A stretch of 64,000 nt of DNA from Pseudomonas parafulva NBRC 16636 = DSM 17004 (lineage in GTDB: Bacteria > Pseudomonadota > Gammaproteobacteria > Pseudomonadales > Pseudomonadaceae): positions 124,001-188,000 of the forward strand of contig NZ_BBIU01000005.1 in assembly GCF_000730645.1 (NCBI RefSeq), in the 5' to 3' direction. Both the position numbers and the translations under genes were made by a program. This document shows positions 17,718 to 25,823 of this stretch, in pieces (the stretch's first letter is position 1; every line of letters begins with the position of its first letter). The notes under the pieces were generated by a model that was not told the DNA's origin, ran no database searches, and worked only from the letters and a program-made list of their open reading frames with translations.

Positions 17718-18191
17718 ATGGCAAACAAGTCCCTGCGCATCCTCATCGCCGACGCCCACCCGTACCAGCGCCTGCAACTGGAACGCTTGCTCAACGGCAT
17801 GGGCTATTACCGCATTGCCCCGGTCGAGCATTTTGGAGAGTTGCAGCGCCTGGTGCAGTGCGCCTTGCAGCCGTTCCACCTGCTGTTGGGCAACATCGAA
17901 CTGGCCAGCCACGCCGGTGTGGACCTGGCGCGGTTCTGCCGGGTGAGCACGCAGATCCAGCACGCCTTGCTCTACCACTCCACCCAGATGAAAGTGCCGG
18001 CTGTGCCCCAGGCCGAACGCCAGGCCATCAACCTGAGCCTGCCCCAGGTGCCGGACAACGAGGCGCTGTTGTCATTCATGTCGATCATCGACGCGCCCCA
18101 GGTGGTGGGCACACTCAGGTTGCCGGGTGGCGTGCCGGCGCCGGTGGGCAGACCGCTGGGCAATTTCGCGCAGACGGTGTTCCATCGCTGA
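17718..18191 (+). CDS. Degenerate response-regulator receiver protein
   Basis: A 157-residue CheY-like protein with no output domain. Strand 1 LRILIADAHPYQR keeps one acidic pocket residue (Asp12). At the phosphorylation strand, FHLLLGNIELASHAGVDL aligns with the usual FDLVLLDINLPGMDG-type sequence, and the phospho-acceptor Asp is Asn59. It is probably a pseudo-receiver that is not phosphorylated. No partner kinase is adjacent. The start is uncertain: an ATG at 17643 would add 25 residues including a hydrophobic stretch (ALAVAVIGAVGL), and TTAGGT precedes it. The 167-base gap after fpvI shows nothing recognisable. Function unknown. Confidence 0.65.
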   Translation: MANKSLRILIADAHPYQRLQLERLLNGMGYYRIAPVEHFGELQRLVQCALQPFHLLLGNIELASHAGVDLARFCRVSTQIQHALLYHSTQMKVPAVPQAERQAINLSLPQVPDNEALLSFMSIIDAPQVVGTLRLPGGVPAPVGRPLGNFAQTVFHR

Positions 18192-18263
18192 AGCCGGCAA
18201 GGGCAGGGCAACGGGGCCGCTATTTGGTATCCTCCAGCCCTTCATCCTGTTGCGAAACCTGCC

Positions 18264-19601
18264 ATGACTGCCCTTTATACCGCTCGCCCACCCCGGTTCA
18301 CCCGCGGCGACCACCGGACCCTTGGCCTGGCTGCGTTGGGCGGCGCGTTGGAAATCTACGATTTCATCATCTTCGTGTTCTTTGCCCTGACCCTCAGCCA
18401 GCTTTTCTTTCCCCCTGAAATGCCCGAGTGGCTGCGCCTGCTGCAAAGCTTCGGCATTTTTGTCACGGGTTACCTGGCGCGGCCGCTGGGCGGCATTCTG
18501 ATGGCGCATTTTGCTGATCATCTGGGGCGCAAGAAGGTGTTCAGCCTGAGCATCCTGATGATGGCCCTGCCGTGCCTGCTGATCGGCGTGATGCCCACCT
18601 ATGCCGATATCGGCTATGCGGCGCCATTGCTGCTGCTGGCCCTGCGCATTCTGCAAGGGGCGGCGGTGGGCGGCGAAGTGCCCAGTGCGTGGACGTTCGT
18701 TGCCGAACATGCGCCCGCGGGCCGGCGCGGTTATGCCCTGGGCTTCCTGCAGGCGGGGCTGACCTTCGGCTACTTGCTGGGGGCGCTGACGGCGACGCTG
18801 CTGGCGCAGGTGTTCACAGCTGAAGAGATTCTTGCTTACGCCTGGCGCTACCCGTTTCTGCTGGGCGGTGTGTTTGGCGTGGTCGGCGTGTGGCTGCGCC
18901 GCTGGCTGAGCGAGACACCGGTGTTTCTGGCCCTGCGGGCGCGCCAGGCGCAGCCAGTAAGGTTCCCGCTGCGGCGGGTACTGGGTGAGCACCGGCAGGC
19001 GTTGATCCCCGCGGCGTTGCTCACCTGCGTACTGACGTCCGCAGTGGTGGTACTGGTGGTGATTACGCCGACAGTGATGCAGCAGCGGTTCGGCATGACG
19101 GCCGGGCACACCTTTGCCCTGAGCAGCGTGGGTATCGTCTTCCTCAATGTGGGGTGCGTGCTGGCCGGCCTGCTGGTCGACCGGGTGGGGGCCTGGCGTG
19201 CCTTGATGGTCTACAGCCTGGTGCTGCCTTTGGGCATCGGCGCTTTGTACGCCAGCCTGGTGGGGCAGTGGGGCGTGACCTGGCTGGCCTATGGGCTGGC
19301 GGGCCTTGGTTGCGGGGTTGTGGGGGTGGTCCCGTCGGTGATGGTGGGGTTGTTCCCGGCTGAGATACGCGTGTCGGGCATTTCGTTTACCTACAACGTG
19401 GCGTATGCGTTGTGGGCCAGTACCACGCCCCTGGCCTTGATCGCGCTGATGCCGTGGAGCCCATGGGTGTGTGTAGGGTTCTGCGCCGTAATGGGGGCGG
19501 TGGGGCTGCTGACGGCGTTGTATTTTGGGGCGCGTGAGCCGCTGGCGTTCGCCGCGGAACCCAAGCCCGTCTTGTGTGGCGCTCGATCAGGCAGGCGCTG
19601 A
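18264..19601 (+). CDS. MFS transporter, metabolite:H+ symporter (ProP/ShiA-like)
   Basis: A 445-residue major facilitator with about 12 membrane segments. The family loop motif GGILMAHFADHLGRKKVF lies between helices 2 and 3 (about residue 75), and GRRGYALGFLQAG follows helix 4. It resembles the metabolite:H+ symporter subfamily (citrate, shikimate, proline/betaine and similar carriers), but the substrate cannot be read from sequence. It follows the pseudo-receiver by 72 bases and ends in a strong terminator, so it could share a transcript with it. Confidence 0.82.
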   Translation: MTALYTARPPRFTRGDHRTLGLAALGGALEIYDFIIFVFFALTLSQLFFPPEMPEWLRLLQSFGIFVTGYLARPLGGILMAHFADHLGRKKVFSLSILMMALPCLLIGVMPTYADIGYAAPLLLLALRILQGAAVGGEVPSAWTFVAEHAPAGRRGYALGFLQAGLTFGYLLGALTATLLAQVFTAEEILAYAWRYPFLLGGVFGVVGVWLRRWLSETPVFLALRARQAQPVRFPLRRVLGEHRQALIPAALLTCVLTSAVVVLVVITPTVMQQRFGMTAGHTFALSSVGIVFLNVGCVLAGLLVDRVGAWRALMVYSLVLPLGIGALYASLVGQWGVTWLAYGLAGLGCGVVGVVPSVMVGLFPAEIRVSGISFTYNVAYALWASTTPLALIALMPWSPWVCVGFCAVMGAVGLLTALYFGAREPLAFAAEPKPVLCGARSGRR

Positions 19602-19619
19602 ACGCTCACCTGTGCACAT

Positions 19620-19651
19620 AAAAAAACCGGCTCCCAAGAGCCGGTTTTTTT
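19620..19651. terminator. Bidirectional intrinsic terminator between MFS gene and ETF-QO gene
   Basis: Seven A, ACCGGCTC-type arm, loop CCAA, complementary arm and seven T. The hairpin is symmetrical and serves both convergent genes. Confidence 0.92.
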
Positions 19652-19664
19652 CACCCCAAGAACG

Positions 19665-21329
19665 TTACATGTTCGGGTAGTTGGGGCCGCCTGCACCCTC
19701 AGGGGTGACCCAGGTGATGTTCTGGGCCGGGTCCTTGATGTCGCAGGTTTTGCAGTGCACGCAGTTCTGCGCGTTGATCTGGAAGCGCTTGCTGCCGTCT
19801 TCCTGGGTGACCACCTCATACACGCCGGCCGGGCAGTAACGCTGGGCAGGTTCATCGTACAACGGCAGGTTGCTGGCGATCGGTACGCTCGGGTCGGTCA
19901 GCTTCAGGTGGCAGGGTTGCTCCTCTTCGTGGTTGGTGCTGGAGAGGAACACCGAGCTGAGCTTGTCGAAGCTCAGCTTGCCATCGGGTTTCGGGTACTC
20001 GATTTTTTGCGAATCGGCTGCAAGCTTCAGGCAGGCGTAGTCCGGCTTGGTATCACGCAGGGTGAACGGCAGCTTGCCGGCGAACCAGTTCTGGTCGACG
20101 TAGTTGAAGGCAGCGCCCAGCAGGGGGCCGAACTTGTGCATGGCAGGGCCGAAGTTGCGGCTGGCGAACAGTTCTTCGTACAGCCAGCTGGCCTTGAAGG
20201 CGCTGACGTAGCCATTGAGCTGGTCGCCACCCTCGCTGCCGGCCAGCAAGGCGTCGGCCACCGCTTCGGCGGCAAGCATGCCGGACTTCATCGCGGTGTG
20301 GCTGCCCTTGATCTTGGCCACGTTCATGGTGCCCAGGTCGCAGCCGATCAAGGCGCCGCCGTTGAAGACCATTTTCGGCAGCGAGTTTAGGCCACCCTTG
20401 GCCAGGGCGCGGGCGCCGTAGCTGATGCGCTTGCCGCCTTCAAGGTACTGGCTGATGACCGGGTGATGCTTGAGGCGCTGGAACTCGTCGAACGGGGACA
20501 GGTACGGGTTGGCGTAGGACAGGTCAACGATGAGCCCGACCACCACCTGGTTGTTTTCCAGGTGATAGAGGAACGAGCCACCGGTGTTGTCCTTGGCCAT
20601 TACATCCAGCGGCCAGCCGGCGGTGTGTACCACCAGGCCCTGCTCATGCTTGGCGGGGTCGATTTCCCACAGCTCTTTCAGGCCGATGCCGTAATGCTGC
20701 ACGTCCGACGCGTTGTCCAGGTCGAAGCGCTTGATCAGTTGCTTGCCGATATGGCCGCGGCAGCCCTCGGCGAACAGCGTGTACTTGGCGCGCAGTTCCA
20801 TGCCAGGGGTGTACAGGCCGTCCTTGGGCTGGCCTTCACGGTCAACGCCCAGGTCGCCGGTGACGATGCCACGCACCACGCCGTTTTCGTCGAACAGCGC
20901 CTCCTGGGCGGCGAACCCCGGGTAGATCTCCACACCCAGGTTCTCCGCCTGCTGGGCCAGCCAGCGGCACAGGTTGCCCAGGGAGATGATGTAGTTGCCA
21001 TGGTTGTGCATGGTCTTGGGCACGAACAGGTCTGGCACCTTGGTCGAGCTGCCCGCATCCTTGAGCACATAGATGTCGTCGCGCTTGACTTCGGTATTGA
21101 GCGGCGCGCCCATGGCTTTCCAGTCCGGGAAAAGCTCGTTCAGGGCGCGGGGTTCGAACACGGCACCGGAGAGAATATGGGCGCCGACCTCGGAGCCTTT
21201 TTCCACCACGCAGACGCTGATTTCGCTACCGGCTTCGGCGGCCTTCTGCTTCAGGCGGCAGGCGGCGGACAGGCCTGCCGGGCCAGCGCCGACGATGACC
21301 ACGTCGAATTCCATGTATTCGCGTTCCAC
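19665..21329 (-). CDS. etfD: Electron transfer flavoprotein-ubiquinone oxidoreductase
   Basis: A 554-residue membrane-associated FAD/4Fe-4S enzyme that passes electrons from ETF to ubiquinone during fatty-acid and amino-acid oxidation. The Rossmann FAD motif VVIVGAGPAGLSAA is at the start, and a C-terminal cluster-binding segment has CVHCKTCDIKDP with an upstream Cys in YCPAG. The start is GTG at 21329, preceded by AGGAGAG; this gives the usual family length, whereas the frame can be extended upstream to 21407. Divergent from etfB-etfA, its redox partner. It has its own clear promoter with a PsrA-like operator beside it. The gene name varies between databases (etfD or etfQO). Confidence 0.93.
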   Translation of the reverse strand: MEREYMEFDVVIVGAGPAGLSAACRLKQKAAEAGSEISVCVVEKGSEVGAHILSGAVFEPRALNELFPDWKAMGAPLNTEVKRDDIYVLKDAGSSTKVPDLFVPKTMHNHGNYIISLGNLCRWLAQQAENLGVEIYPGFAAQEALFDENGVVRGIVTGDLGVDREGQPKDGLYTPGMELRAKYTLFAEGCRGHIGKQLIKRFDLDNASDVQHYGIGLKELWEIDPAKHEQGLVVHTAGWPLDVMAKDNTGGSFLYHLENNQVVVGLIVDLSYANPYLSPFDEFQRLKHHPVISQYLEGGKRISYGARALAKGGLNSLPKMVFNGGALIGCDLGTMNVAKIKGSHTAMKSGMLAAEAVADALLAGSEGGDQLNGYVSAFKASWLYEELFASRNFGPAMHKFGPLLGAAFNYVDQNWFAGKLPFTLRDTKPDYACLKLAADSQKIEYPKPDGKLSFDKLSSVFLSSTNHEEEQPCHLKLTDPSVPIASNLPLYDEPAQRYCPAGVYEVVTQEDGSKRFQINAQNCVHCKTCDIKDPAQNITWVTPEGAGGPNYPNM

Positions 21330-21462
21330 TGGTTCTCTCCTACTCATCAAGGCGGGTGTGTTGCTTGGTCTTATGGGTGCATAGGGCATTTGCTGTAGTG
21401 GTGGCAACCGCGCAGCGGTAGCCGGGCAAATGGCGGACTACACCGTTTTGTCTTGGTCGCGC

Positions 21463-21491
21463 ATTATATCTACACCACTTGGCGGGTCCAA
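21463..21491 (-). promoter_or_regulatory. Sigma-70 promoter of ETF-QO gene
   Basis: Minus strand TTGGAC (21486-21491), 17-base spacer, perfect TATAAT (21463-21468), 134 bases before the GTG start. Confidence 0.8.
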
Positions 21492-21493
21492 TA

Positions 21494-21507
21494 CAAACGT
21501 TTGTTTG
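21494..21507. promoter_or_regulatory. PsrA-like operator (CAAAC-N4-GTTTG)
   Basis: CAAAC (21494-21498), GTTT, GTTTG (21503-21507) fits the (C/G)AAAC-N2-4-GTTT(G/C) consensus of the TetR-family fatty-acid regulator PsrA. It lies 2 bases from the -35 hexamer of the ETF-QO promoter, on its upstream side, and could also act on etfBA. Confidence 0.65.
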
Positions 21508-21642
21508 AATTTGCCGCAGGCCAGTAAAATCACAGGTAAGCGGCTGGAAGGTGACCGGTTTGCCGTATTGACCGGATTAGGTGTTACGGTCAAGATACGA
21601 GCGGTTTTACGTTCGCCGTAGGCTTGCAGCCGGGCGCAGGTA

Positions 21643-21809
21643 CACCTCTAAAAACCAGGTGTGGAGCAGGGTTTTCAGACTTTGGCGCGGTTTGTAGTGC
21701 AGTTTACACACCACGACAGAAAATGACCCGCGCGTATTTGCCGCAGCGGTCCGCATACGACTGTTTGGTCACGCTGAAGAAGCTGCCCCCAGGTACGTTT
21801 TTAGAGGTG
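21643..21809. repeat. Perfect 13-bp inverted repeat with 141-bp spacer upstream of etfB
   Basis: CACCTCTAAAAAC (21643-21655) and its exact reverse complement (21797-21809) flank 141 bases. Short extra matches (GGTAC/GTACC) lie next to both arms. It could fold as a long stem in the etfB leader or be a paired protein site. Confidence 0.6.
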
Positions 21810-21882
21810 CCCTTGTACCCACGCGCATCGCCGGGCTCAGCCCCAGGCGACTATCTATTCACCGGAGAGTAACGAGGAATCC

Positions 21883-22632
21883 ATGAAGGTTCTTGTAGCT
21901 GTCAAACGAGTGGTCGACTACAACGTCAAGGTTCGCGTCAAGGCGGACAACTCCGGCGTCGACCTCGCCAACGTCAAGATGTCCATGAACCCCTTCTGCG
22001 AAATTGCCGTGGAAGAAGCCGTCCGCCTGAAGGAAAAGGGCGTTGCGACCGAGATCGTCGTCGTCTCCGTCGGCCCGACCACTGCCCAGGAGCAGCTGCG
22101 TACTGCCCTGGCACTGGGTGCTGACCGCGCCATCCTGGTGGAAGCTGCTGACGAGCTGAACTCCCTGGCTGTGGCCAAGGCGCTCAAGGCCGTTGTCGAC
22201 AAGGAGCAGCCACAGTTGGTTATCCTTGGCAAGCAGGCCATCGACAGCGACAACAACCAGACTGGCCAGATGCTGGCGGCGCTCACCGGCTACGCCCAGG
22301 GCACCTTCGCTTCCAAAGTGGAAGTGGCGGGCGACAAGCTGAACGTCACCCGTGAAATCGATGGCGGCCTGCAGACCGTATCGCTGAACCTGCCAGCCAT
22401 TGTCACCACCGACCTGCGCTTGAACGAGCCGCGCTATGCGTCGCTGCCCAACATCATGAAGGCCAAGAAAAAGCCACTGGAAACCGTCACGCCCGACGCC
22501 CTGGGCGTTTCCCTCGCCTCCACCAACAAGACCCTGAAGGTTGAAGCCCCGGCTGCCCGCAGCGCCGGCATCAAGGTCAAATCGGTGGCCGAACTGGTCG
22601 AGAAGCTGAAGAACGAAGCGAAGGTAATCTAA
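21883..22632 (+). CDS. etfB: Electron transfer flavoprotein beta subunit
   Basis: A 249-residue EtfB, the AMP-binding small subunit of the soluble ETF dimer that collects electrons from acyl-CoA and other flavin dehydrogenases. It carries the family start [19 protein letters not shown] and the conserved [16 protein letters not shown] near residue 40. The ribosome site CCGGAGAG is upstream. The stop codon directly precedes the etfA start, so the subunits are made as a pair. Confidence 0.96.
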   Translation: MKVLVAVKRVVDYNVKVRVKADNSGVDLANVKMSMNPFCEIAVEEAVRLKEKGVATEIVVVSVGPTTAQEQLRTALALGADRAILVEAADELNSLAVAKALKAVVDKEQPQLVILGKQAIDSDNNQTGQMLAALTGYAQGTFASKVEVAGDKLNVTREIDGGLQTVSLNLPAIVTTDLRLNEPRYASLPNIMKAKKKPLETVTPDALGVSLASTNKTLKVEAPAARSAGIKVKSVAELVEKLKNEAKVI

Positions 22633-23562
22633 ATGACTATCCTGGTTGTCGCTGAATACGAAAACGGTGCCGTAGCCCCGTCCACCCTGAACACTGTCGC
22701 TGCAGCCGCCAAGATTGGTGGTGATGTGCATGTGCTGGTCGCAGGCCAGAACGTCGGCGGCGTTGCCGAGTCCGCTGCCAAGATCGCTGGCGTTGCCAAG
22801 GTTCTGGTTGCTGATAACGCAGCCTACGCCCACGTCCTGCCGGAAAACGTCTCGCCGCTGATCGTCGACCTGGCCAAGGGCTACAGCCACGTGCTGGCAC
22901 CTGCCACCACCAACGGCAAGAACATCCTGCCACGCGTTGCCGCGTTGCTGGACGTCGACCAGATCTCCGAGATCATCTCGGTCGAATCCGCCGACACCTT
23001 CAAGCGCCCGATCTACGCCGGCAACGCCATTGCCACCGTGCAGTCGAGTGCCGCAATCAAGGTCATCACCGTACGTACCACCGGCTTTGACGCCGTGGCT
23101 GCCGAAGGTGGCTCCGCTGCTGTTGAAGCTGTTGGCGCTGCGCACAACGCTGGTATCTCCACCTTCGTTGGTGAAGAGCTGGCCAAGTCCGACCGCCCTG
23201 AGCTGACTGCAGCCAAGATCGTCGTGTCTGGCGGCCGTGGCATGGGCAACGGTGACAACTTCAGCCACCTGTACAGCCTTGCCGACAAGCTGGGCGCTGC
23301 CGTGGGTGCCTCGCGCGCCGCGGTCGATGCGGGCTTTGTGCCTAACGATATGCAGGTCGGCCAGACCGGCAAGATCGTCGCGCCGCAGCTGTACATCGCC
23401 GTCGGTATTTCGGGTGCCATCCAGCACTTGGCCGGTATGAAGGACTCCAAGGTGATCGTTGCGATCAACAAGGACGAAGAGGCGCCCATCTTCCAGGTGG
23501 CCGATTACGGCCTGGTCGCGGACCTGTTCGAAGCCGTGCCGGAGCTGGAAAAGCTGGTCTGA
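22633..23562 (+). CDS. etfA: Electron transfer flavoprotein alpha subunit
   Basis: A 309-residue EtfA, the FAD-binding large subunit. The C-terminal FAD domain shows VVSGGRGMG (about 197), [10 protein letters not shown], the [19 protein letters not shown] motif (about 245-265) and the NKDEEAPIF end. It follows etfB without gap and is closed by a strong terminator at 23585. Works with the divergently encoded ETF-QO. Confidence 0.96.
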   Translation: MTILVVAEYENGAVAPSTLNTVAAAAKIGGDVHVLVAGQNVGGVAESAAKIAGVAKVLVADNAAYAHVLPENVSPLIVDLAKGYSHVLAPATTNGKNILPRVAALLDVDQISEIISVESADTFKRPIYAGNAIATVQSSAAIKVITVRTTGFDAVAAEGGSAAVEAVGAAHNAGISTFVGEELAKSDRPELTAAKIVVSGGRGMGNGDNFSHLYSLADKLGAAVGASRAAVDAGFVPNDMQVGQTGKIVAPQLYIAVGISGAIQHLAGMKDSKVIVAINKDEEAPIFQVADYGLVADLFEAVPELEKLV

Positions 23563-23584
23563 TCCGCTGGCTTCACTTATAAAG

Positions 23585-23616
23585 AACCCGGCCCCGTTGA
23601 GGGGCCGGGTTTTTTT
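23585..23616 (+). terminator. Intrinsic terminator of etfBA
   Basis: AACCCGGCCCC (23585-23595), loop GTTGA, GGGGCCGGGTT and a T run to 23616. Confidence 0.93.
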
Positions 23617-23635
23617 ATGGGTTGAGGAGTAACGG

Positions 23636-24457
23636 ATGATACGGCGGTGGAAGGGCAGGTGGCTGGCCTGCATGGCGGCACTGATAACGCCGCTGGCCAT
23701 GGCGGCTGGCAAGTGCGAGCGCCTGGTGGCGACCGGCAGCCCTGATGCGCCGCCTTATTCGTGGCAGGACCCGAAAGACCCCCGGCACCTGATCGGCACC
23801 AACGTCGACCTGCTGCGCCAGGTGGCCGGTGAGCTGGGGGTGAAGGTGGAAGTGCTGAGTGCGGGCCGTCGCGATCAGGCCTTGGAAGAGGTGCGCAGCG
23901 GGCGCATGGACCTGCTGCTTGACGCGCCCATGCAAGTGGAGCAACTGACGGCGCTGGACTACATTCACCCGCCACTGCAGCTCAACGAATACCTGGTGTG
24001 GACGCGCCATGACGCCGAGCTCACCTTCGACGGCCCCGCTGACCTGGCCAAGTATCAGGGCAGTTTGTCGGAGCGGGCCCGCCTCACACCTGCTTTCAGT
24101 GCGTTCGCCAAGGCCCAGTTGCGGCTGGTGCCCGCTCAGAACCTTACCCAGGCTTTCCAGAAGCTGGTGCTTGGCCAGGTCGACTATGTGCTGGCCGGTC
24201 GTTACTCCGGCATGGCCATGGCCCAGGGGCTGGGCATGAGCAACCACCTGATTGCACGGGGCCTGCCGGTGGACAGGCCTGGCCTGTACCTGGCGCTTTC
24301 GCACAATTCTGCCTGCAATGACAGCTGGTTACGTGGGCAATTGGCGAAAAAACTGACAGAATTGCCGATCTCCGGTAAGTCCGACGCTGTGCTGCAGGCC
24401 AACCTCGAGCGCTGGAAAGCGCAATTGCAGGTGCCTGCGGACGCCCCCAAACACTAG
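23636..24457 (+). CDS. Periplasmic substrate-binding protein (SBP family 3)
   Basis: A 273-residue exported protein. The signal peptide ends at PLAMAAG, and residues 25-265 form a bacterial extracellular solute-binding (type 3, amino-acid-type) domain. DAPPYSW near the start and GRMDLLLDAPM in the middle are the typical strand motifs. No permease or ATPase is nearby, so it may be an orphan binding or sensing protein. AGGAGTAACGG precedes the ATG. It is followed after 9 bases by two lipoprotein genes on the same strand, suggesting one envelope-related operon. Confidence 0.8.
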   Translation: MIRRWKGRWLACMAALITPLAMAAGKCERLVATGSPDAPPYSWQDPKDPRHLIGTNVDLLRQVAGELGVKVEVLSAGRRDQALEEVRSGRMDLLLDAPMQVEQLTALDYIHPPLQLNEYLVWTRHDAELTFDGPADLAKYQGSLSERARLTPAFSAFAKAQLRLVPAQNLTQAFQKLVLGQVDYVLAGRYSGMAMAQGLGMSNHLIARGLPVDRPGLYLALSHNSACNDSWLRGQLAKKLTELPISGKSDAVLQANLERWKAQLQVPADAPKH

Positions 24458-24466
24458 GAAGATCGC

Positions 24467-24820
24467 GTGAGAACCCAAGCATTCATCCTCGCCATGGCCG
24501 TGTTGGGCCTGGCTGGCTGCGCCAATGATCCGGCCCCTGAAGAACAGATGCGCCTTTCCGAAAAGGCGCTGGAACAGGCCAAGGCCGTGGGCGCTACTGA
24601 CCAGGTCGAATCCCTGAAGCTGGCTGAAGACAAGCTGGGCCGAGCCCGCACCAACATGCTCACCCAGGACTTCCGTGACGCGCGCATGCGCGCCGAGCAA
24701 GCCGAGCTGGATGCCAGGCTGGCCGAAGCACAGGTGCTCAACGTCAAGAGCGATGAACAGCTGCAGTTGTTGCAGACTCGGGTGAAGCGCTTGCGCAAAC
24801 AGCTGGAGGTGCAGCCATGA
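24467..24820 (+). CDS. DUF4398 lipoprotein
   Basis: A 117-residue lipoprotein with GTG start (AGGAAG upstream) and lipobox LAGC (Cys about 18). The mature part is one alpha-helical coiled-coil with Ala/Glu/Leu repeats, of the DUF4398 type, which is often found just before an OmpA-family gene. Its stop overlaps the start of the next gene by four bases (ATGA), so translation is coupled. Probably a periplasmic envelope component; no defined function. Confidence 0.8.
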   Translation: MRTQAFILAMAVLGLAGCANDPAPEEQMRLSEKALEQAKAVGATDQVESLKLAEDKLGRARTNMLTQDFRDARMRAEQAELDARLAEAQVLNVKSDEQLQLLQTRVKRLRKQLEVQP

Positions 24821-25629
24821 TCGCTCGCAAGCCATTGGCCACGTTGGCGCTGCTGATGCTGGCGGCAGGGCTTACCGGGTGCGCCAGCCAGCGCAGTGCT
24901 TCTGCGCTGGACGAGGCGACCGTGGCATTCCAGCAGGTCAAGGACGATTCCGATGTGCTGCGCAGCGCCCCGCGTGATGTGATCCGTGCGGGTGAGTCGC
25001 TGGCCCGCGCCGAGCGCTTGTCCACGTACATCGGCAGTGGCTCGGACGTGCGCCATTACGCCTACCTGAGCCAGCGCTACAGCCAGATCGCCCGCGAGCA
25101 CACCAAACTGGCGTTGAACCAGGAGCGCCTGGCCAAGCTTGACCTGGAGCGCCAGCGTCTGCAGTTGGCATTGCGCGAGGCCAAGTTGGCCAGTGTGCAG
25201 CAGCAGGGCCAATGGGTGGAGTCGCAGATCGCCGCACTGGCCTCGGAGCAGGGTGACCGTGGCTTGGTGTTGACGCTGGGCGATGTGCTGTTCGACACGG
25301 GCAGTGCCGACCTGCGCAATTCCGCCAGCCGCACGGTGCTCAAGCTGGTGCAGTTCCTCCAGCTCAACCCGCGCCGCGTCGTGCGCATCGAGGGCTACAC
25401 CGACAGCACGGGTACGCCCGAAGAAAACCTCAAACTTTCCCGCGACCGCGCCCAGGCCGTGGCAGATATGCTTGCCGACCTTGGTATTGATGAAAAGCGC
25501 CTGCTGGTGGAAGGCTACGGTGACCAGTACCCCGTTGAGGTGAACGCGTCGGAGCGGGGCAGGGCGCAGAACCGCCGTGTGGAGATCGTGTTTTCTGACG
25601 ACAAGGGCAAGCTGGCGCCGGCGCGCTAA
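24817..25629 (+). CDS. OmpA-family lipoprotein with N-terminal DUF4398-like helices
   Basis: A 270-residue lipoprotein: lipobox LTGC (Cys about 22), a helical DUF4398-like region (about 25-140) like that of its neighbour, then a C-terminal OmpA/MotB peptidoglycan-binding domain (about 145-260). The latter has LGDVLFDTGSADL, GYTDSTGTPEENLKLSRDRA and QNRRVEIVF; the Asp and Arg that bind diaminopimelate are present. Likely tethers outer membrane to peptidoglycan together with the preceding lipoprotein. Confidence 0.87.
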   Translation: MIARKPLATLALLMLAAGLTGCASQRSASALDEATVAFQQVKDDSDVLRSAPRDVIRAGESLARAERLSTYIGSGSDVRHYAYLSQRYSQIAREHTKLALNQERLAKLDLERQRLQLALREAKLASVQQQGQWVESQIAALASEQGDRGLVLTLGDVLFDTGSADLRNSASRTVLKLVQFLQLNPRRVVRIEGYTDSTGTPEENLKLSRDRAQAVADMLADLGIDEKRLLVEGYGDQYPVEVNASERGRAQNRRVEIVFSDDKGKLAPAR

Positions 25630-25776
25630 TTGAGCTTGTAAAGGGTTGCAGAGCAGCCCTCCCGGTCATGACGAGCAGCTGGCAGCGCTCATCCGATCTC
25701 AGCTTGGGCTCACTCGCCCCAACAAGCTGTATTGTCGATTAAGTTGCATTCTGTCCCCGTACACTTTGCAACTGTT

Positions 25777-25793
25777 ACGGTATCCTCTACCGT
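25777..25793. promoter_or_regulatory. Palindrome ACGGTA-N5-TACCGT upstream of MocR gene
   Basis: Exact 6-base arms (25777-25782, 25788-25793) 30 bases before the regulator start. MocR regulators often bind just upstream of their own gene; assignment is inference. Confidence 0.45.
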
Positions 25794-25823
25794 CAGTCGT
25801 ACAAGAACAATGAGCGTGTTGCC

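Larger units (their letters stand above)
21330..21882. other. Divergent intergenic region between ETF-QO gene and etfBA (553 bp)
   Basis: No believable gene is present; the short frames lack ribosome sites. It holds the minus-strand promoter (21463-21491), a PsrA-like operator (21494-21507) and a widely spaced 13-base inverted repeat (21643-21655 and 21797-21809). I could not define the etfB promoter. ACCGGAGAG just before 21883 is the etfB ribosome site. Confidence 0.7.

Noticed and set aside
21859-23712. A 617-codon minus-strand frame antisense to etfBA
   Set aside because: Shadow of etfB and etfA; Gly/Asp/His-rich with no family motif.
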